A stretch of 64,000 nucleotides of DNA from Bordetella trematum (GCF_900078335.1 NZ_FKBR01000014.1:272-64271), one strand, 5' to 3'. Shown: positions 16,613 to 26,286, counted from the first letter of the stretch. The notes: a model not told the origin generated them from the letters alone. Numbers and translations are program-made.

Positions 16613-19536
16613 GCGCTACCTATTTCGGAATTCTGACCAAGTACGGCGAAGAGCGCGAAGCGCAGGCGCACGCGCTGGGCATTCCCCTCAAAATCACGAG
16701 CCTTTCCGTGGGCGACGGTGGCGGCATCGTTCCGACCCCTGATCGCCTGCAAACCGCCGTTATTGGCGAATGGCGCCGTAAACCCCTCAATCAGCTATCC
16801 ACGGATCCCGCGAATCCGAGTTGGCTGATCGCCGAACAGGTCATTCCTGAAAACGAAGGCGGCAACTGGATCCGCACCCTGGGGCTGCACGACGACACGG
16901 GCGGCCTGGTCGCCGTGGCGAACTGCCCGCCCACCTACAAGCCGCTGCTCGCCGAAGGTTCCGGCCGCACCCAGGTCATCCGCATGGTCTTGATGGTCAG
17001 CAGCGCCGCGAATTTCGAGCTGAAAATCGATCCTGCGGTTGTATTGGCCACGCGAAAGTATGTGGACGATGGCTTGGCGCTCAAGCTCGACAAGACCGGT
17101 ACGGCAGTTGCCGCCGCCAAGCTTGCTACTGCCCGCACGATTGCTCTGACCGGAGACGGCACGGCTTCCGTTTCGTTCGATGGGAGCAAAAACATGTCGG
17201 CCGCTCTTACGCTCGCCGCTTCTGGCGTTACTGCGGGAACTGCTGGATCTGGAAATGAAATTCCCGTCATCACGGTTGACGCAAAGGGACGCGTCGTCAA
17301 CCTGGGGAAGGCCGTAGTCGGAAACTCGGCTACAGCGACGAAGTTGGCCGCTGCGCGGCAATTCTCTATTACAGGTGGTGCGACAGCGGGTAGCGTGAGT
17401 TTTGATGGTTCCGGAAACGTGACTCTAAATGTGACGGCATTGGATGTGTCCAAGGCCACCGCAGGAACGCTCCCCGTCGCTCGCGGTGGAACCGGCTCTA
17501 CGTCATTTGCAGCGCGGTCATATCTGACCGGCGCGGGCTCTGGCCCCCTGGTGCCTCGTACTGCGGTAGAAGTACTGGAAGATATCAAAGCCCTTCCCAA
17601 GGCCGGCGGCACCATGGAAGGTCCGATCTCTTTGGGCGCCGGAGCCGCCATCGGCGCGGAGTATGGCAGCACGTCCATTGCTAGAACTGCTCACGTGATA
17701 CTTCCAGACGGCGGAGGCTTCTCCAGCAACAACGGAAGCATTCCCGGCGCAATGAAAATAACACTCCCATCCACATCAGTCGGTGCCAACACTATGTTGC
17801 GGCTCCGTGTAGAGGTGTTCGAATATTCGGGATCCAAACCTGTAACGATTTTGCTAGACGGCTACGTCCAGTCGAAAAAAACATGGTCAAGAGCCGGCGC
17901 AACGATTATCGCGGGCGAACCTACATCCGATTCATCTATTCGCTTCGGCCACGATGCGGAAGGTGTCCCATGCATTTGGATTGGTGAGCTTTCTAAAGGG
18001 TGGTTGTACCCAACCATTACCGTTGCCGAAGTCCTAGCGAAGTACAACGCTAACGGCGCAACCGTGGCCGCCTGGGGGACGGGTTGGAAGGTAGAGCCGG
18101 TCACGGCATTTGAGACCGTGGACATAACTCTTCCCGGCGGGAACCTGACATTTGGCCGCAGCGATATCCAGAACGTGGCAGGACTGGAGGATGCTCTTGC
18201 AAAAAAAACTAGCACCAGCGTGATGCTGACAGCAGGCAACGGCTTGAACGGCGGTGGAAACCTTGCAGCGAATCGCAGCTTTGAGCTTGGAACACCCGGC
18301 ACGATCACTAAGGCATCGTCCAATGCTGTGCAGTCCACTAGCCATACACATGCCCTGGACATTTCCGCAGCCGACATTGGTGCCGCTTCATCCGATGTAA
18401 TCCTGACAGCGGGGAACGGTCTATCTGGTGGTGGCAACCTCAGTGGAAACCGCGCCTTCAGTCTTGGAACGCCGGGAACGATCACTAAGGCATCTTCAAA
18501 TGCTGTGCAGTCCACCAGCCATACGCATGCCCTCGACATTTCCGCAGCCGACATTGGTGCCGCTTCGTCCGGTGTAATCCTGACAGCGGGGAACGGTCTA
18601 TCTGGTGGCGGAAGTCTCGGTGCAAATCGAACTTTCACTTTGGGAACGCCGGGCAAGCTGTCTGCAACAACCGCCAGCGCCGTAACTGCCGAAAGCCATA
18701 CCCATGAGCTGGACACACAAGCCAATCAAATGGACACAACATCAGGCCGCCTGCTGTTGGTCGGCGCTTTTGGATTGGGGGCATATAACCCCCTAGGATC
18801 TGCGGATCTTGACACTATTGTGATACCCGGTAGCTACGGGCAAAACTCAAATTTGGGGGCAACGCTGGAGAATAACTATCCTGTTGCCGGCGCTGCTGGC
18901 ACCTTGGATGTAGGTGTGGCCGGTTCTTACATTGTTACTCATACCTTCACCACGTTTAACCCAGTCCGCCTTTTTGTACGCTCGCGTCACAGCACTACCT
19001 CGTGGAAGCCGTGGGTAGAGTACGTTTCTACCGATACGGTGAAACTGAAATCACCAGCGGGACGGATAGCCTACATGGCCAGACGGACGGCCCCCCCAGG
19101 ATGGCTGAAGGCAAACGGTGCTGCCATTTCCGTCGCTGCATATCCGGAACTGGATGGGGCGATATATTGCGGCGATGCTGCAAATTCAACCGCAGATTTT
19201 GGTTACCGCTGCACCAACGGGGCCAGTCCAGCAACGACACGAAGCACAACCGGGGAATTCATCGTACTGCCTGATCTTCGAGGCGAATTTACACGTGGCT
19301 GGGATGACGGCAGAGGCATCGATAGGAGCCGTGCGTTCGGCACTTATCAATCCGATACTTTCAAAGCCCACCGGCATACGCTCTCGACATCCGTAAACCG
19401 GGGCGTTGGCGGGATATCGGGGAGTCTTGAGCGTGTGCCATTTGTGTCGGACTCGTATGAACCGGAAACGATTTCAGAAGGTGGTGTTGAGACGCGTCCG
19501 CGGAACATAGCACTTCTGGCCTGCATCTCGTACTGA
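16609..19536 (+). CDS. H: Tail fibre protein H with internal repeats and a tail-collar tip
   Basis: A 975-aa receptor-binding fibre. The N-terminal about 160 residues are the conserved baseplate-attachment domain of P2-like fibres. A long variable shaft follows. Three 59-residue repeats (about residues 540-715) contain VILTAGNGLSGGG and a His-rich SHTHALDI motif. The C-terminus has a tail-collar domain (PPGWLKANGAAISVAAYPELDG, about 835) and ends ALLACISY. The shaft is visibly lower in GC than the neighbours. No reverse transcriptase or template/variable repeat pair was seen, so it is not a Bordetella-phage DGR fibre. Confidence 0.93.
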   Translation: MSATYFGILTKYGEEREAQAHALGIPLKITSLSVGDGGGIVPTPDRLQTAVIGEWRRKPLNQLSTDPANPSWLIAEQVIPENEGGNWIRTLGLHDDTGGLVAVANCPPTYKPLLAEGSGRTQVIRMVLMVSSAANFELKIDPAVVLATRKYVDDGLALKLDKTGTAVAAAKLATARTIALTGDGTASVSFDGSKNMSAALTLAASGVTAGTAGSGNEIPVITVDAKGRVVNLGKAVVGNSATATKLAAARQFSITGGATAGSVSFDGSGNVTLNVTALDVSKATAGTLPVARGGTGSTSFAARSYLTGAGSGPLVPRTAVEVLEDIKALPKAGGTMEGPISLGAGAAIGAEYGSTSIARTAHVILPDGGGFSSNNGSIPGAMKITLPSTSVGANTMLRLRVEVFEYSGSKPVTILLDGYVQSKKTWSRAGATIIAGEPTSDSSIRFGHDAEGVPCIWIGELSKGWLYPTITVAEVLAKYNANGATVAAWGTGWKVEPVTAFETVDITLPGGNLTFGRSDIQNVAGLEDALAKKTSTSVMLTAGNGLNGGGNLAANRSFELGTPGTITKASSNAVQSTSHTHALDISAADIGAASSDVILTAGNGLSGGGNLSGNRAFSLGTPGTITKASSNAVQSTSHTHALDISAADIGAASSGVILTAGNGLSGGGSLGANRTFTLGTPGKLSATTASAVTAESHTHELDTQANQMDTTSGRLLLVGAFGLGAYNPLGSADLDTIVIPGSYGQNSNLGATLENNYPVAGAAGTLDVGVAGSYIVTHTFTTFNPVRLFVRSRHSTTSWKPWVEYVSTDTVKLKSPAGRIAYMARRTAPPGWLKANGAAISVAAYPELDGAIYCGDAANSTADFGYRCTNGASPATTRSTTGEFIVLPDLRGEFTRGWDDGRGIDRSRAFGTYQSDTFKAHRHTLSTSVNRGVGGISGSLERVPFVSDSYEPETISEGGVETRPRNIALLACISY
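18226..18756 (+). repeat. Three 177-bp tandem repeats in the tail fibre gene
   Basis: Units start at 18226, 18403 and 18580, each 177 bp (59 codons) apart. The first two are nearly identical over long stretches; the third diverges in its second half. In-frame length allows copy-number change without breaking the gene. Confidence 0.88.
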
Positions 19537-19548
19537 CATGGAATTGCA

Positions 19549-20160
19549 ATGAACGAATCAACCAATCAAGACGACTACCAACCCCGCATTGTGTCGGGGC
19601 TAGATCAGGACGGGTTTTTCCTCGAACCTGTCTATGCGGATCCGTCCCCTGCTGACCCTGGCGCCTTCTTGATCCCTGGTGGAGCAATTGACTACGAACC
19701 ACCAGAATGCCGCCCAGAGAAATGCTATCGCCCAGATGGCAATGATGGCTGGGATGAGTTTGACGACTACCGAAACGTGCAAACTGTCCTTGTAGACAAT
19801 GGAGTGCCTTACACCTACGGGCAGGTTATCAATGGCCTGACTTACAACGGGATTGGTCCCGTACCGGCCTGGCTAACACGAGCCACCCGCCCGAACGCTT
19901 GGAGCATCTGGGACGGACAAGCCTGGGTGGAGGACGAAGAAAAGCGCAGTCTGCTCATCAGGCAACAGCACGCGGACTCCCGAAACCAAAAGGCTGCACA
20001 GGCGGCAACAGCTATTGCCCCATTACAAGATGCTGTAGACCTTGGGCTGGCAACGCCAGAAGAAACGCAACTGTTGTACGCCTGGAAACTATACCGGGTC
20101 ATGCTGAACCGAGTCGCCATCGAGCAGGAAGCCCCAGATTGGCCGAACCAGCCGACCTAA
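19549..20160 (+). CDS. G: Tail fibre assembly protein G
   Basis: A 203-aa chaperone for fibre folding. The C-terminal Caudo_TAP-type region (LLYAWKLYRVMLNRVAIEQ followed by PDWPNQP) is diagnostic. The N-terminal half (GFFLEPVYADPSPADPGAFLIPGGAI) is typical of the Burkholderiales versions. It directly follows the fibre gene and is followed by a terminator. Confidence 0.85.
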   Translation: MNESTNQDDYQPRIVSGLDQDGFFLEPVYADPSPADPGAFLIPGGAIDYEPPECRPEKCYRPDGNDGWDEFDDYRNVQTVLVDNGVPYTYGQVINGLTYNGIGPVPAWLTRATRPNAWSIWDGQAWVEDEEKRSLLIRQQHADSRNQKAAQAATAIAPLQDAVDLGLATPEETQLLYAWKLYRVMLNRVAIEQEAPDWPNQPT

Positions 20161-20191
20161 TGACATTTGTACCTGCATCTGCACGAATCAT

Positions 20192-20218
20192 GCCCTGCCA
20201 ATTTTGGCGGGGCTTTTT
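20192..20218 (+). terminator. Terminator after the fibre assembly gene
   Basis: An 8-bp stem (20192-20199 with 20206-20213, one G-T pair) and a five-T run. It separates the V-G operon from the F operon. Confidence 0.75.
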
Positions 20219-20236
20219 GTTTGTCCGCCAGCGACA
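20218..20236. promoter_or_regulatory. Putative Ogr-type activator site of the F operon
   Basis: TGT at 20218-20220 and ACA at 20234-20236, 13 bp apart, immediately after the terminator. Its right half matches the P/O site (GCC, one base, GCGACATC). The predicted start near 20282 leaves a 54-base leader before FI. Confidence 0.55.
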
Positions 20237-20335
20237 TCAGGCACCCCGTGCGCGCGCGAGGGTCCGCATTCAAACTGATCTCTGTATCCAACAAGGCCCA
20301 GCGCCGCCCCGGCGTATCTATCGGAGTAAATCTCA

Positions 20336-21514
20336 ATGGCTGAGGACTATCACCACGGCGTACGCGTCATTGAAGTAGACGACGGCACGCGCCCGCTTCG
20401 CACCCCGTCCACGGCTACCGTGGGCTTTGTGGCCACGGCTGAAGATGCCGATCCGGTCACCTTCCCGCTGAACACCCCCGTCCTGGCAACGAACATCGCC
20501 GCCGCCGCCGGCAAAGCCGGCACGAAGGGCACGCTTGCGCGCACATTGGAAGCCATCGGCGCCCAGATCAACCCGGCTACGGTCATTGTCCGCGTCGCCG
20601 AAGGCGCGACGCCCGCCGAAACGCAATCCAATGTGATCGGCGGCACCGACGCGAACGGCCGCTATACCGGCGTCCGCGCGCTGCTGGCGGCGCAAAGCAA
20701 AGGGCCGCTCATCAAACCGCGCATCCTGGGCGCCCCGGGCCTGGAGTCCGCCGCAGTCCTGGCCGAATTGGCCGCTACCGCGCAGAAACTGCGCGGCTTC
20801 GCATATGGCAGCGTCCCCGGCATGGACACGATTGAGGAAGTCGCCGCCTTCCGCGAGACCTTCGGGCAGCGCGAGCTGATGCTGATCTGGCCGGACTTCA
20901 TGGGCTGGGACACGCGCACCAACAGCGAAGCACGCATTGTGGCATCGGCTGCTGCGCTGGGCCTGCGCGCCAAGATCGACACGGACATCGGCTGGCACAA
21001 GACCCTCTCCAACATTCCGGTAAACGGCGTGACCGGCATCAGCAAGGACGTGTTCTGGGACTTGCAAGACCCGGCGACCGATGCCGGCTACCTGAACGCC
21101 AAGGACATCACGACGCTGATCAACAAGACCGGCTTTCGCTTCTGGGGCAGCCGCACCTGCGCCGGACCGCAAAGCCTGTACCCGTTCGAGAACTACACGC
21201 GCACGGCCCAAGTGGTGGCGGACACGGTAGCCGAAGGCCATATGTGGGCTGTCGATCAACCGCTGCATCCCTCGCTGATCCGGGACATCATCGAAGGCAT
21301 CAACAGCAAATTCCGCACGCTCAAGAACCTGGGCTACATCATCGACGGCAGCGCGTGGTGGGACAGCGAACCCAACACCAAGGAAACGCTCAAGTCGGGC
21401 CAGTTCTGGATCGACTACGACTACACACCCGTTCCGCCCGCCGAGAACATCATTTTCCGCCAGCGCATCACCGACCGCTATCTGGTGGACTTCGCCAAGC
21501 GCATTGCTGCCTAA
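20336..21514 (+). CDS. FI: Tail sheath protein FI
   Basis: A 392-aa contractile sheath subunit, the same size as P2 gpFI (396). Conserved opening HHGVRVIEVDDGTRPL and the TVGFVATAEDAD region; the C-terminal domain holds FRFWGSRTCA and the IDYDYTPVPPAENI motif. It forms the F operon with the tube gene. Confidence 0.96.
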   Translation: MAEDYHHGVRVIEVDDGTRPLRTPSTATVGFVATAEDADPVTFPLNTPVLATNIAAAAGKAGTKGTLARTLEAIGAQINPATVIVRVAEGATPAETQSNVIGGTDANGRYTGVRALLAAQSKGPLIKPRILGAPGLESAAVLAELAATAQKLRGFAYGSVPGMDTIEEVAAFRETFGQRELMLIWPDFMGWDTRTNSEARIVASAAALGLRAKIDTDIGWHKTLSNIPVNGVTGISKDVFWDLQDPATDAGYLNAKDITTLINKTGFRFWGSRTCAGPQSLYPFENYTRTAQVVADTVAEGHMWAVDQPLHPSLIRDIIEGINSKFRTLKNLGYIIDGSAWWDSEPNTKETLKSGQFWIDYDYTPVPPAENIIFRQRITDRYLVDFAKRIAA

Positions 21515-21574
21515 CGCAACACGGCCGCCATGCGCGGCCTGTTTCCTCTCTATCGAAACACCGGAGCATCAATT

Positions 21575-22090
21575 ATGGGCATGCCCTCCAAGCTCAAGAA
21601 CATGAACCTTTTCAACGACGGCCGAAGCTTTATCGGCGTCGTTTCCGCAGTCACCCCGCCGAAGCTGTCGCGCAAGATGGAAGCATGGCGCGCGGGCGGC
21701 ATGGGCGGCGCCGCGCATGCCGATTTCGGCCTGGACGACGACGCGCTCAAGATGGAATGGACTATCGGCGGCTACATGAAGCAAGTGCTTCAGCAAGCCG
21801 GCGCGGTGGGTGTTGACGGCGTTCAACTGCGTTTCGCCCAGGCCTACCAGCGCGATGACACCGAGGAAGTCGATGCGGTAGAGATCGTCGTACGCGGCCG
21901 GCATTCGGAAATCGACCGTGGCGAATCGAAGGTTGGCGAAGACACGGAATGGAAGATTTCCACCAACTGCACCTACTACAAGGAAACGATCAACGGCGAG
22001 ACCGTGATCGAAATCGACATCTTCAATCTGGTCCACATGATTGGCAGCGTGGACAAGCAAGAAGCCGTCCGCCGCGCCATCGGCATGTAA
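21575..22090 (+). CDS. FII: Tail tube protein FII
   Basis: A 171-aa major tail tube subunit. The ATG at 21575 gives MGMPSKLKNMNLFNDG, the normal gpFII start, after a GGAG ribosome site. Family motifs include MGGAAHADFGLDDDALKMEW and the late INGETVIEIDIFN. Confidence 0.95.
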   Translation: MGMPSKLKNMNLFNDGRSFIGVVSAVTPPKLSRKMEAWRAGGMGGAAHADFGLDDDALKMEWTIGGYMKQVLQQAGAVGVDGVQLRFAQAYQRDDTEEVDAVEIVVRGRHSEIDRGESKVGEDTEWKISTNCTYYKETINGETVIEIDIFNLVHMIGSVDKQEAVRRAIGM

Positions 22091-22111
22091 CCCCTCAGAC
22101 CCAAGAAAACC

Positions 22112-22480
22112 ATGAAAGCTCAAGATCAAGCCAACGACCTCGCCATTGCCCCACATGAAAACGCAACCGCCGCCCAGGACGTGGACGACGGCAGCACGCA
22201 ATTGGTGACCCTCGAAAGCCCCATCAAACGCGGCGGCCAGAACATCCACTCCATCACGGTTCGTAAGCCCAAGGCGGGTGCGCTGCGCGGCACCAGCCTA
22301 ATCAACCTGGTGCAACTGGATGTCGTGTCCCTGCAAACCGTTCTGCCCCGCGTCACCGACCCGATGATTTCGGCGCCCGAAATCGCCAACCTGGAACCGG
22401 CCGACCTGCTGGCCCTGGGCGCTGCGGTTGCCTCTTTTTTCATGACGAAGGCGGAACGCGGGGCGCTCCAAACTGCGTAG
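22112..22480 (+). CDS. E: Tail assembly protein E
   Basis: A 122-aa tape-measure chaperone of the P2 gpE family (Phage_TAC-type). The core LESPIKRGGQNIHSITVRKPKAG (about 33-55) and the late LEPADLLALGAAVASFF are typical. A T-run near the 3' end is the probable site of a programmed -1 frameshift producing the longer E+E' product. Confidence 0.93.
   Translation: MKAQDQANDLAIAPHENATAAQDVDDGSTQLVTLESPIKRGGQNIHSITVRKPKAGALRGTSLINLVQLDVVSLQTVLPRVTDPMISAPEIANLEPADLLALGAAVASFFMTKAERGALQTA
22435..22441 (+). promoter_or_regulatory. Slippery heptamer for -1 frameshift, E to E+E'
   Basis: T TTT TTC aligned with the E reading frame (codons TTT at 22436 and TTC at 22439). Moving back one base gives an open frame through to the E' stop at 22602 with no stop between. 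P2 uses a T-run at the same place for its E+E' protein. Confidence 0.78.
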
Positions 22481-22488
22481 AGGACGCG

Positions 22489-22602
22489 ATGGCCGACTTG
22501 GCTCTGGTGTTCCACTGGAACCCGGACTACATGGACGGCCTATCGCTGGATGAACTGGCCCAATGGCGCGAGCGCGCACGCGTTCGTTTCCAACCGGAGT
22601 AG
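22489..22602 (+). CDS. E': Tail protein E' (GpE family)
   Basis: A 37-aa frame starting MADLALVFHWNP with the GpE-family core MDGLSLDELAQWRERA. It is too short for automatic callers. It is in the -1 frame relative to E and is open back to the slippery site, so its main product is probably the C-terminal part of an E+E' fusion of about 163 residues. Confidence 0.85.
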   Translation: MADLALVFHWNPDYMDGLSLDELAQWRERARVRFQPE

Positions 22603-22608
22603 ACACCG

Positions 22609-25600
22609 ATGGACAAGACGCTTCAACTGCGCGTCATCGCGGCGATGCAGGACAAGCTGTCCGGGCCGCTCAAGAAGATCAAGCAAACCTCTGCCACGTC
22701 TGCCGCCGGCGTGGTGGAGCTTCGTGACAAGCTCAAGGCGTTGAACAACGCCCAGCGGGACGTAGGCCGGTTCCGCGAATTATCGCGCGGTCTGCAATTG
22801 ACCCGCACAGAAATGGCGAACGCGCAGCAACGCGTGGCCACCCTCGCCCAGCAGATGCAGGCCTCTGCCAGCCCCACGCGTACGATGGCACGTGAATTCA
22901 ACAGCGCGGTGCGTGCCGCGCAGCAGCTCAAGGCGAAGCATTCCGAACAGTCCATAGAACTGCAACGGCTACGGACTAGCCTCAGCACCGCCGGCTTGTC
23001 GGCAAGCAACCTTGCTCGGGACGAGCAAGGACTACGCCAGCGCATCGAGCAGACCAATGCGGCACTCGATAGGCAGATGCAGAAGCTGAAAGCCTCCGCG
23101 TCGCACCAGCAGCGCCTAGGCGCCGCGAAAGACAGGTACAACGCTGGCCGATCTGCCGCCGGTACGATGGCTGGCCTGGGCGCCGGCGGTCTGGCCGCAG
23201 GCGGCGCTGCGCTCTACGCGGAAACGAAGTTCTTGTTGCCCGGCGTGGACTTCGACGCTGCCATGAGCAAGGTTCAGGCACTCGCACGTCTAGATAAGAT
23301 GAGCGTGGAAATGCAGGCACTGCGCAAGCAGGCCCGCGACCTGGGCGCGGCCACAATGTTCTCAGCTGGCCAGGCCGCCGAGGCGCAAGGATTCCTTGCG
23401 ATGGCAGGCTTCAACCCGAAGGCGATTCACGCTGCCATGCCAGGCATGCTGTCGCTGGCCAAGGCGGGCGATACCGACCTCGCGCAGACGGCCGATATTG
23501 GGTCCAATATTTTGACCGGCTTCAACCTTCCGGCGGAACAAATGAGCCGCGTAGGGGATGTACTGGTGGGCGCTTTTACGCGTTCGAACACTAGCTTGTA
23601 TATGCTAGGCGAGACCATGAAGTACGTGGCCCCCGTAGCCGCCGGAGTTGGCCAGGACATCGAAACGGTGGCCGCCATGGCAGGCAAGCTGGGCGATGCT
23701 GGTATCCAGGGCAGCATGGGCGGTACCGCCCTGCGGGCAATCCTGGGCCGTCTGGCCTCCCCACCAAAGGCGGCAGCCAAAGCGTTAGAAAGCCTGAAAA
23801 TCCAGACCAAGGACGCAGCTGGCAACCTGCGCGACCTGCCATCTATTCTGGAGGAACTGCACAAGAAGACCTCCAAGATGGGCAACGCTGAACGCGCGGG
23901 GATCTTCAAGCACATTGCTGGCGAGGAAGCCTTTAGCGGCTTGCAGGTGCTGGTGGCACAGGCTGGAAACGGCGAGCTGCAGAAATTCATCCAAGAGCTT
24001 CGACAAGCGGCTGGCGAAGCCGACAAGACTGCCGGCACGATGGCAGACAACATGCGGGGGTCGCTCGACGAGTTGTCCAGCGCCTGGGAGGATCTGGGCA
24101 TCCAGATCTACGAGCAACACGATGGCCCCCTGCGCAAGATGGTCACGGGATTGGCCGACACCATCGGCAAGGTGAAGGATTGGGCCGCAGCCAATCCCAA
24201 ATTGGCTAGCGGCCTGACGGCGGCAGCGGCAGGCGTCGCCGCCCTGGTGGCCGGCCTGGGCGCGCTTACGCTGACGCTTGCCAGCATCCTGGGGCCATTT
24301 GTGATCGTGCGGTATGCGTTCACGATGCTTGGGATTCAGGGCGGCGGACTGGTGGGCGTGCTGGTGAACCTCGCCCGCAAGGGCATTGGTAGCGTAGGCC
24401 GCGCGCTCCTTCTCCTGGGCCGCATCCTGATGGTCAATCCGATCGGACTGGCCGTCACCGCCATTGGCCTGGCCGCATTCACCGTCTACAAGTATTGGGA
24501 GCCTATCAGCGCGTTTTTTCAGGGGCTATGGGCCAGCGTGCGGGACGCCTTCACCGGCGCTATAAACGGCATTACCGCGTTCCTGCAGGCCTGGAACCCG
24601 ATGGCGACAATCCGAGCCATCTTCATGGGAGCATTGGAATTCTTCTCAGGGCTTTGGAACTCGATCCGCAGCACTTTTGATACGGCCGTGGCCGGCGTGT
24701 CGTCCGTCCTTCAGAGCTGGAATCCCATGGGGTTCATCCGGTCGGCGTTCGCGGGCATTGGCGGCTTCTTTGGCGAGACATGGGAAACGGTCAGCACGAC
24801 GGTGACGGCGGGAATCGGCGCGGTCGGAAAGCTGTTGGCCGAATGGTCGCCGCTGGCGCTTCTGTCCGATGCCATCAATTCCGGCCTTCAGGCGATGGGC
24901 TTGGAAATCCCGGCGAAGTTCTCGGACCTGGGCGGCATGCTCATGCAGGGACTGGTGAACGGCATTACCAACGCCGCCGGCGCTGTGAAGGAGGCAATTT
25001 CCAACATGGGCGGCGGGGTCATCGGCTGGTTTAAGGAAAAGCTGGGTATCAAGTCGCCAAGCCGCGTTTTTATGGGCATGGGCGAATTTGTCTCTGACGG
25101 CGCGGCAGTCGGCATTGACCGCCATGCGCCGGCCGCTGCACAGGCTGCGCAAGCGCTTGCTGCATCGGTCGCAAAGGCGGGAGAGCTGGCCAGCCTCTCA
25201 CCCTCTGTCAACCTGCCTCAGCCATCGGCGCTTGCCACTGTCGCCAACGTGGCGGCTCCGCCCGTCGCCCCGCACCAAATGCCGGCCAGCTTGCAGATGC
25301 CGCCAGCGGATGCACCGGCCCTGCTTCCCACCTCTAACGACCCGCAGCCTGCGGTATCCGCAGGCATATCTTCGTTCGCGGCACCGCACCCACAGTTTGT
25401 CCGCTCCGAGGCTCCACGCATCCCGCTGGCCCTAGAAGGAATCACAGCAGCCGGTAGTGCAATCGCATCGCGCCTGGTAGACGCTCTACGGGCTGCCCAA
25501 GGCGTTGTTACCGCACTTGCCATAGGCGGGACAGTAGTCGCGCCCAGTTCCGCGCTTGCAGCCTCTCCAGAGGCCGCAAGGCCATCGGCAATCAGCTTGG

Positions 25601-25818
25601 ACCCCGACACGCTGGCGAGCCGCTTTGATATGCGCCCCACAGTGAAGCCGACTACTGCCCCGCGTTCTGTCGTCGTGCAGGGCGACACCATCGCCATCCA
25701 CATCCACGGCGCTGGTTCCAGCCCCGCCGACATCGCACGCGCAGTGGAATCTGCCTTGCAACGCCGGGACGCGGAAAGGCAGGCACGTGTGCGCTCCGCC
25801 TACTTCGATCCAAACTAA
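22609..25818 (+). CDS. T: Tail tape measure protein T
   Basis: A 1069-aa tail-length ruler. The N-terminal coiled coil spans about 1-175. The TP901-type core follows (about 205-420, with FMAMAG-like FLAMAGFNPKAI and the YMLGETMKYVAPVAAG motif). Hydrophobic helices lie at about 535-630 and a low-complexity Ala/Pro region at about 840-930. It follows E/E' as expected for tape-measure chaperones. Confidence 0.95.
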   Translation: MDKTLQLRVIAAMQDKLSGPLKKIKQTSATSAAGVVELRDKLKALNNAQRDVGRFRELSRGLQLTRTEMANAQQRVATLAQQMQASASPTRTMAREFNSAVRAAQQLKAKHSEQSIELQRLRTSLSTAGLSASNLARDEQGLRQRIEQTNAALDRQMQKLKASASHQQRLGAAKDRYNAGRSAAGTMAGLGAGGLAAGGAALYAETKFLLPGVDFDAAMSKVQALARLDKMSVEMQALRKQARDLGAATMFSAGQAAEAQGFLAMAGFNPKAIHAAMPGMLSLAKAGDTDLAQTADIGSNILTGFNLPAEQMSRVGDVLVGAFTRSNTSLYMLGETMKYVAPVAAGVGQDIETVAAMAGKLGDAGIQGSMGGTALRAILGRLASPPKAAAKALESLKIQTKDAAGNLRDLPSILEELHKKTSKMGNAERAGIFKHIAGEEAFSGLQVLVAQAGNGELQKFIQELRQAAGEADKTAGTMADNMRGSLDELSSAWEDLGIQIYEQHDGPLRKMVTGLADTIGKVKDWAAANPKLASGLTAAAAGVAALVAGLGALTLTLASILGPFVIVRYAFTMLGIQGGGLVGVLVNLARKGIGSVGRALLLLGRILMVNPIGLAVTAIGLAAFTVYKYWEPISAFFQGLWASVRDAFTGAINGITAFLQAWNPMATIRAIFMGALEFFSGLWNSIRSTFDTAVAGVSSVLQSWNPMGFIRSAFAGIGGFFGETWETVSTTVTAGIGAVGKLLAEWSPLALLSDAINSGLQAMGLEIPAKFSDLGGMLMQGLVNGITNAAGAVKEAISNMGGGVIGWFKEKLGIKSPSRVFMGMGEFVSDGAAVGIDRHAPAAAQAAQALAASVAKAGELASLSPSVNLPQPSALATVANVAAPPVAPHQMPASLQMPPADAPALLPTSNDPQPAVSAGISSFAAPHPQFVRSEAPRIPLALEGITAAGSAIASRLVDALRAAQGVVTALAIGGTVVAPSSALAASPEAARPSAISLDPDTLASRFDMRPTVKPTTAPRSVVVQGDTIAIHIHGAGSSPADIARAVESALQRRDAERQARVRSAYFDPN

Positions 25819-25830
25819 GGAAACCTCGCC

Positions 25831-26286
25831 ATGATGATGGCCCTGGGCATGTTCGTTTTCAGCCTTCCCACCGTCGCGTATCAGTCCCTGCGGCGCTCAA
25901 CCGACTGGCGGCATGCGTCCAACAGCCGCATGGGCACAGCACCGGGATATCAGTTCGTGGGACGCGGGGAAGACAGCACCACCCTATCCGGCTTGCTCAT
26001 CCCCGAGCTGGCCGGATCTGCCGGCGCCCTGGCGCTGCTGCGGCGCATGGCAGACACAGGCAAGGCGTACATCCTAGTGGACGGTAGCGGCACCGTGTAC
26101 GGGCCGCACATCATCGACAAGATCGACGAAGACCATAGTGAGTTTTTCTTCAATGGGCAGTCGCAACGCGTCGATTTCAGCATTTCCCTAAAGTCGGTCG
26201 GCGACGATCAGGCCCGCACCCTGCTGGACGATCTGAAGTTGCCCATCGGGCGTATGGACAGCTCAATTCTGGATTGGAGCCTGTAG
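25831..26286 (+). CDS. U: Tail protein U (P2 gpU type)
   Basis: A 151-aa tail terminator/assembly protein. Conserved PTVAYQSLRRSTDWRH and the GYQFVGRGEDSTTLSG segment are family hallmarks. It has a good AAGGAAA ribosome site and its stop overlaps the GTG of gene D. Confidence 0.94.
   Translation: MMMALGMFVFSLPTVAYQSLRRSTDWRHASNSRMGTAPGYQFVGRGEDSTTLSGLLIPELAGSAGALALLRRMADTGKAYILVDGSGTVYGPHIIDKIDEDHSEFFFNGQSQRVDFSISLKSVGDDQARTLLDDLKLPIGRMDSSILDWSL

Noticed and set aside
16609-20160. Diversity-generating retroelement around the tail fibre, as in Bordetella phage BPP-1
   Set aside because: No reverse transcriptase, no Avd gene and no adenine-biased template repeat were found; the repeats in the fibre are tandem structural repeats.
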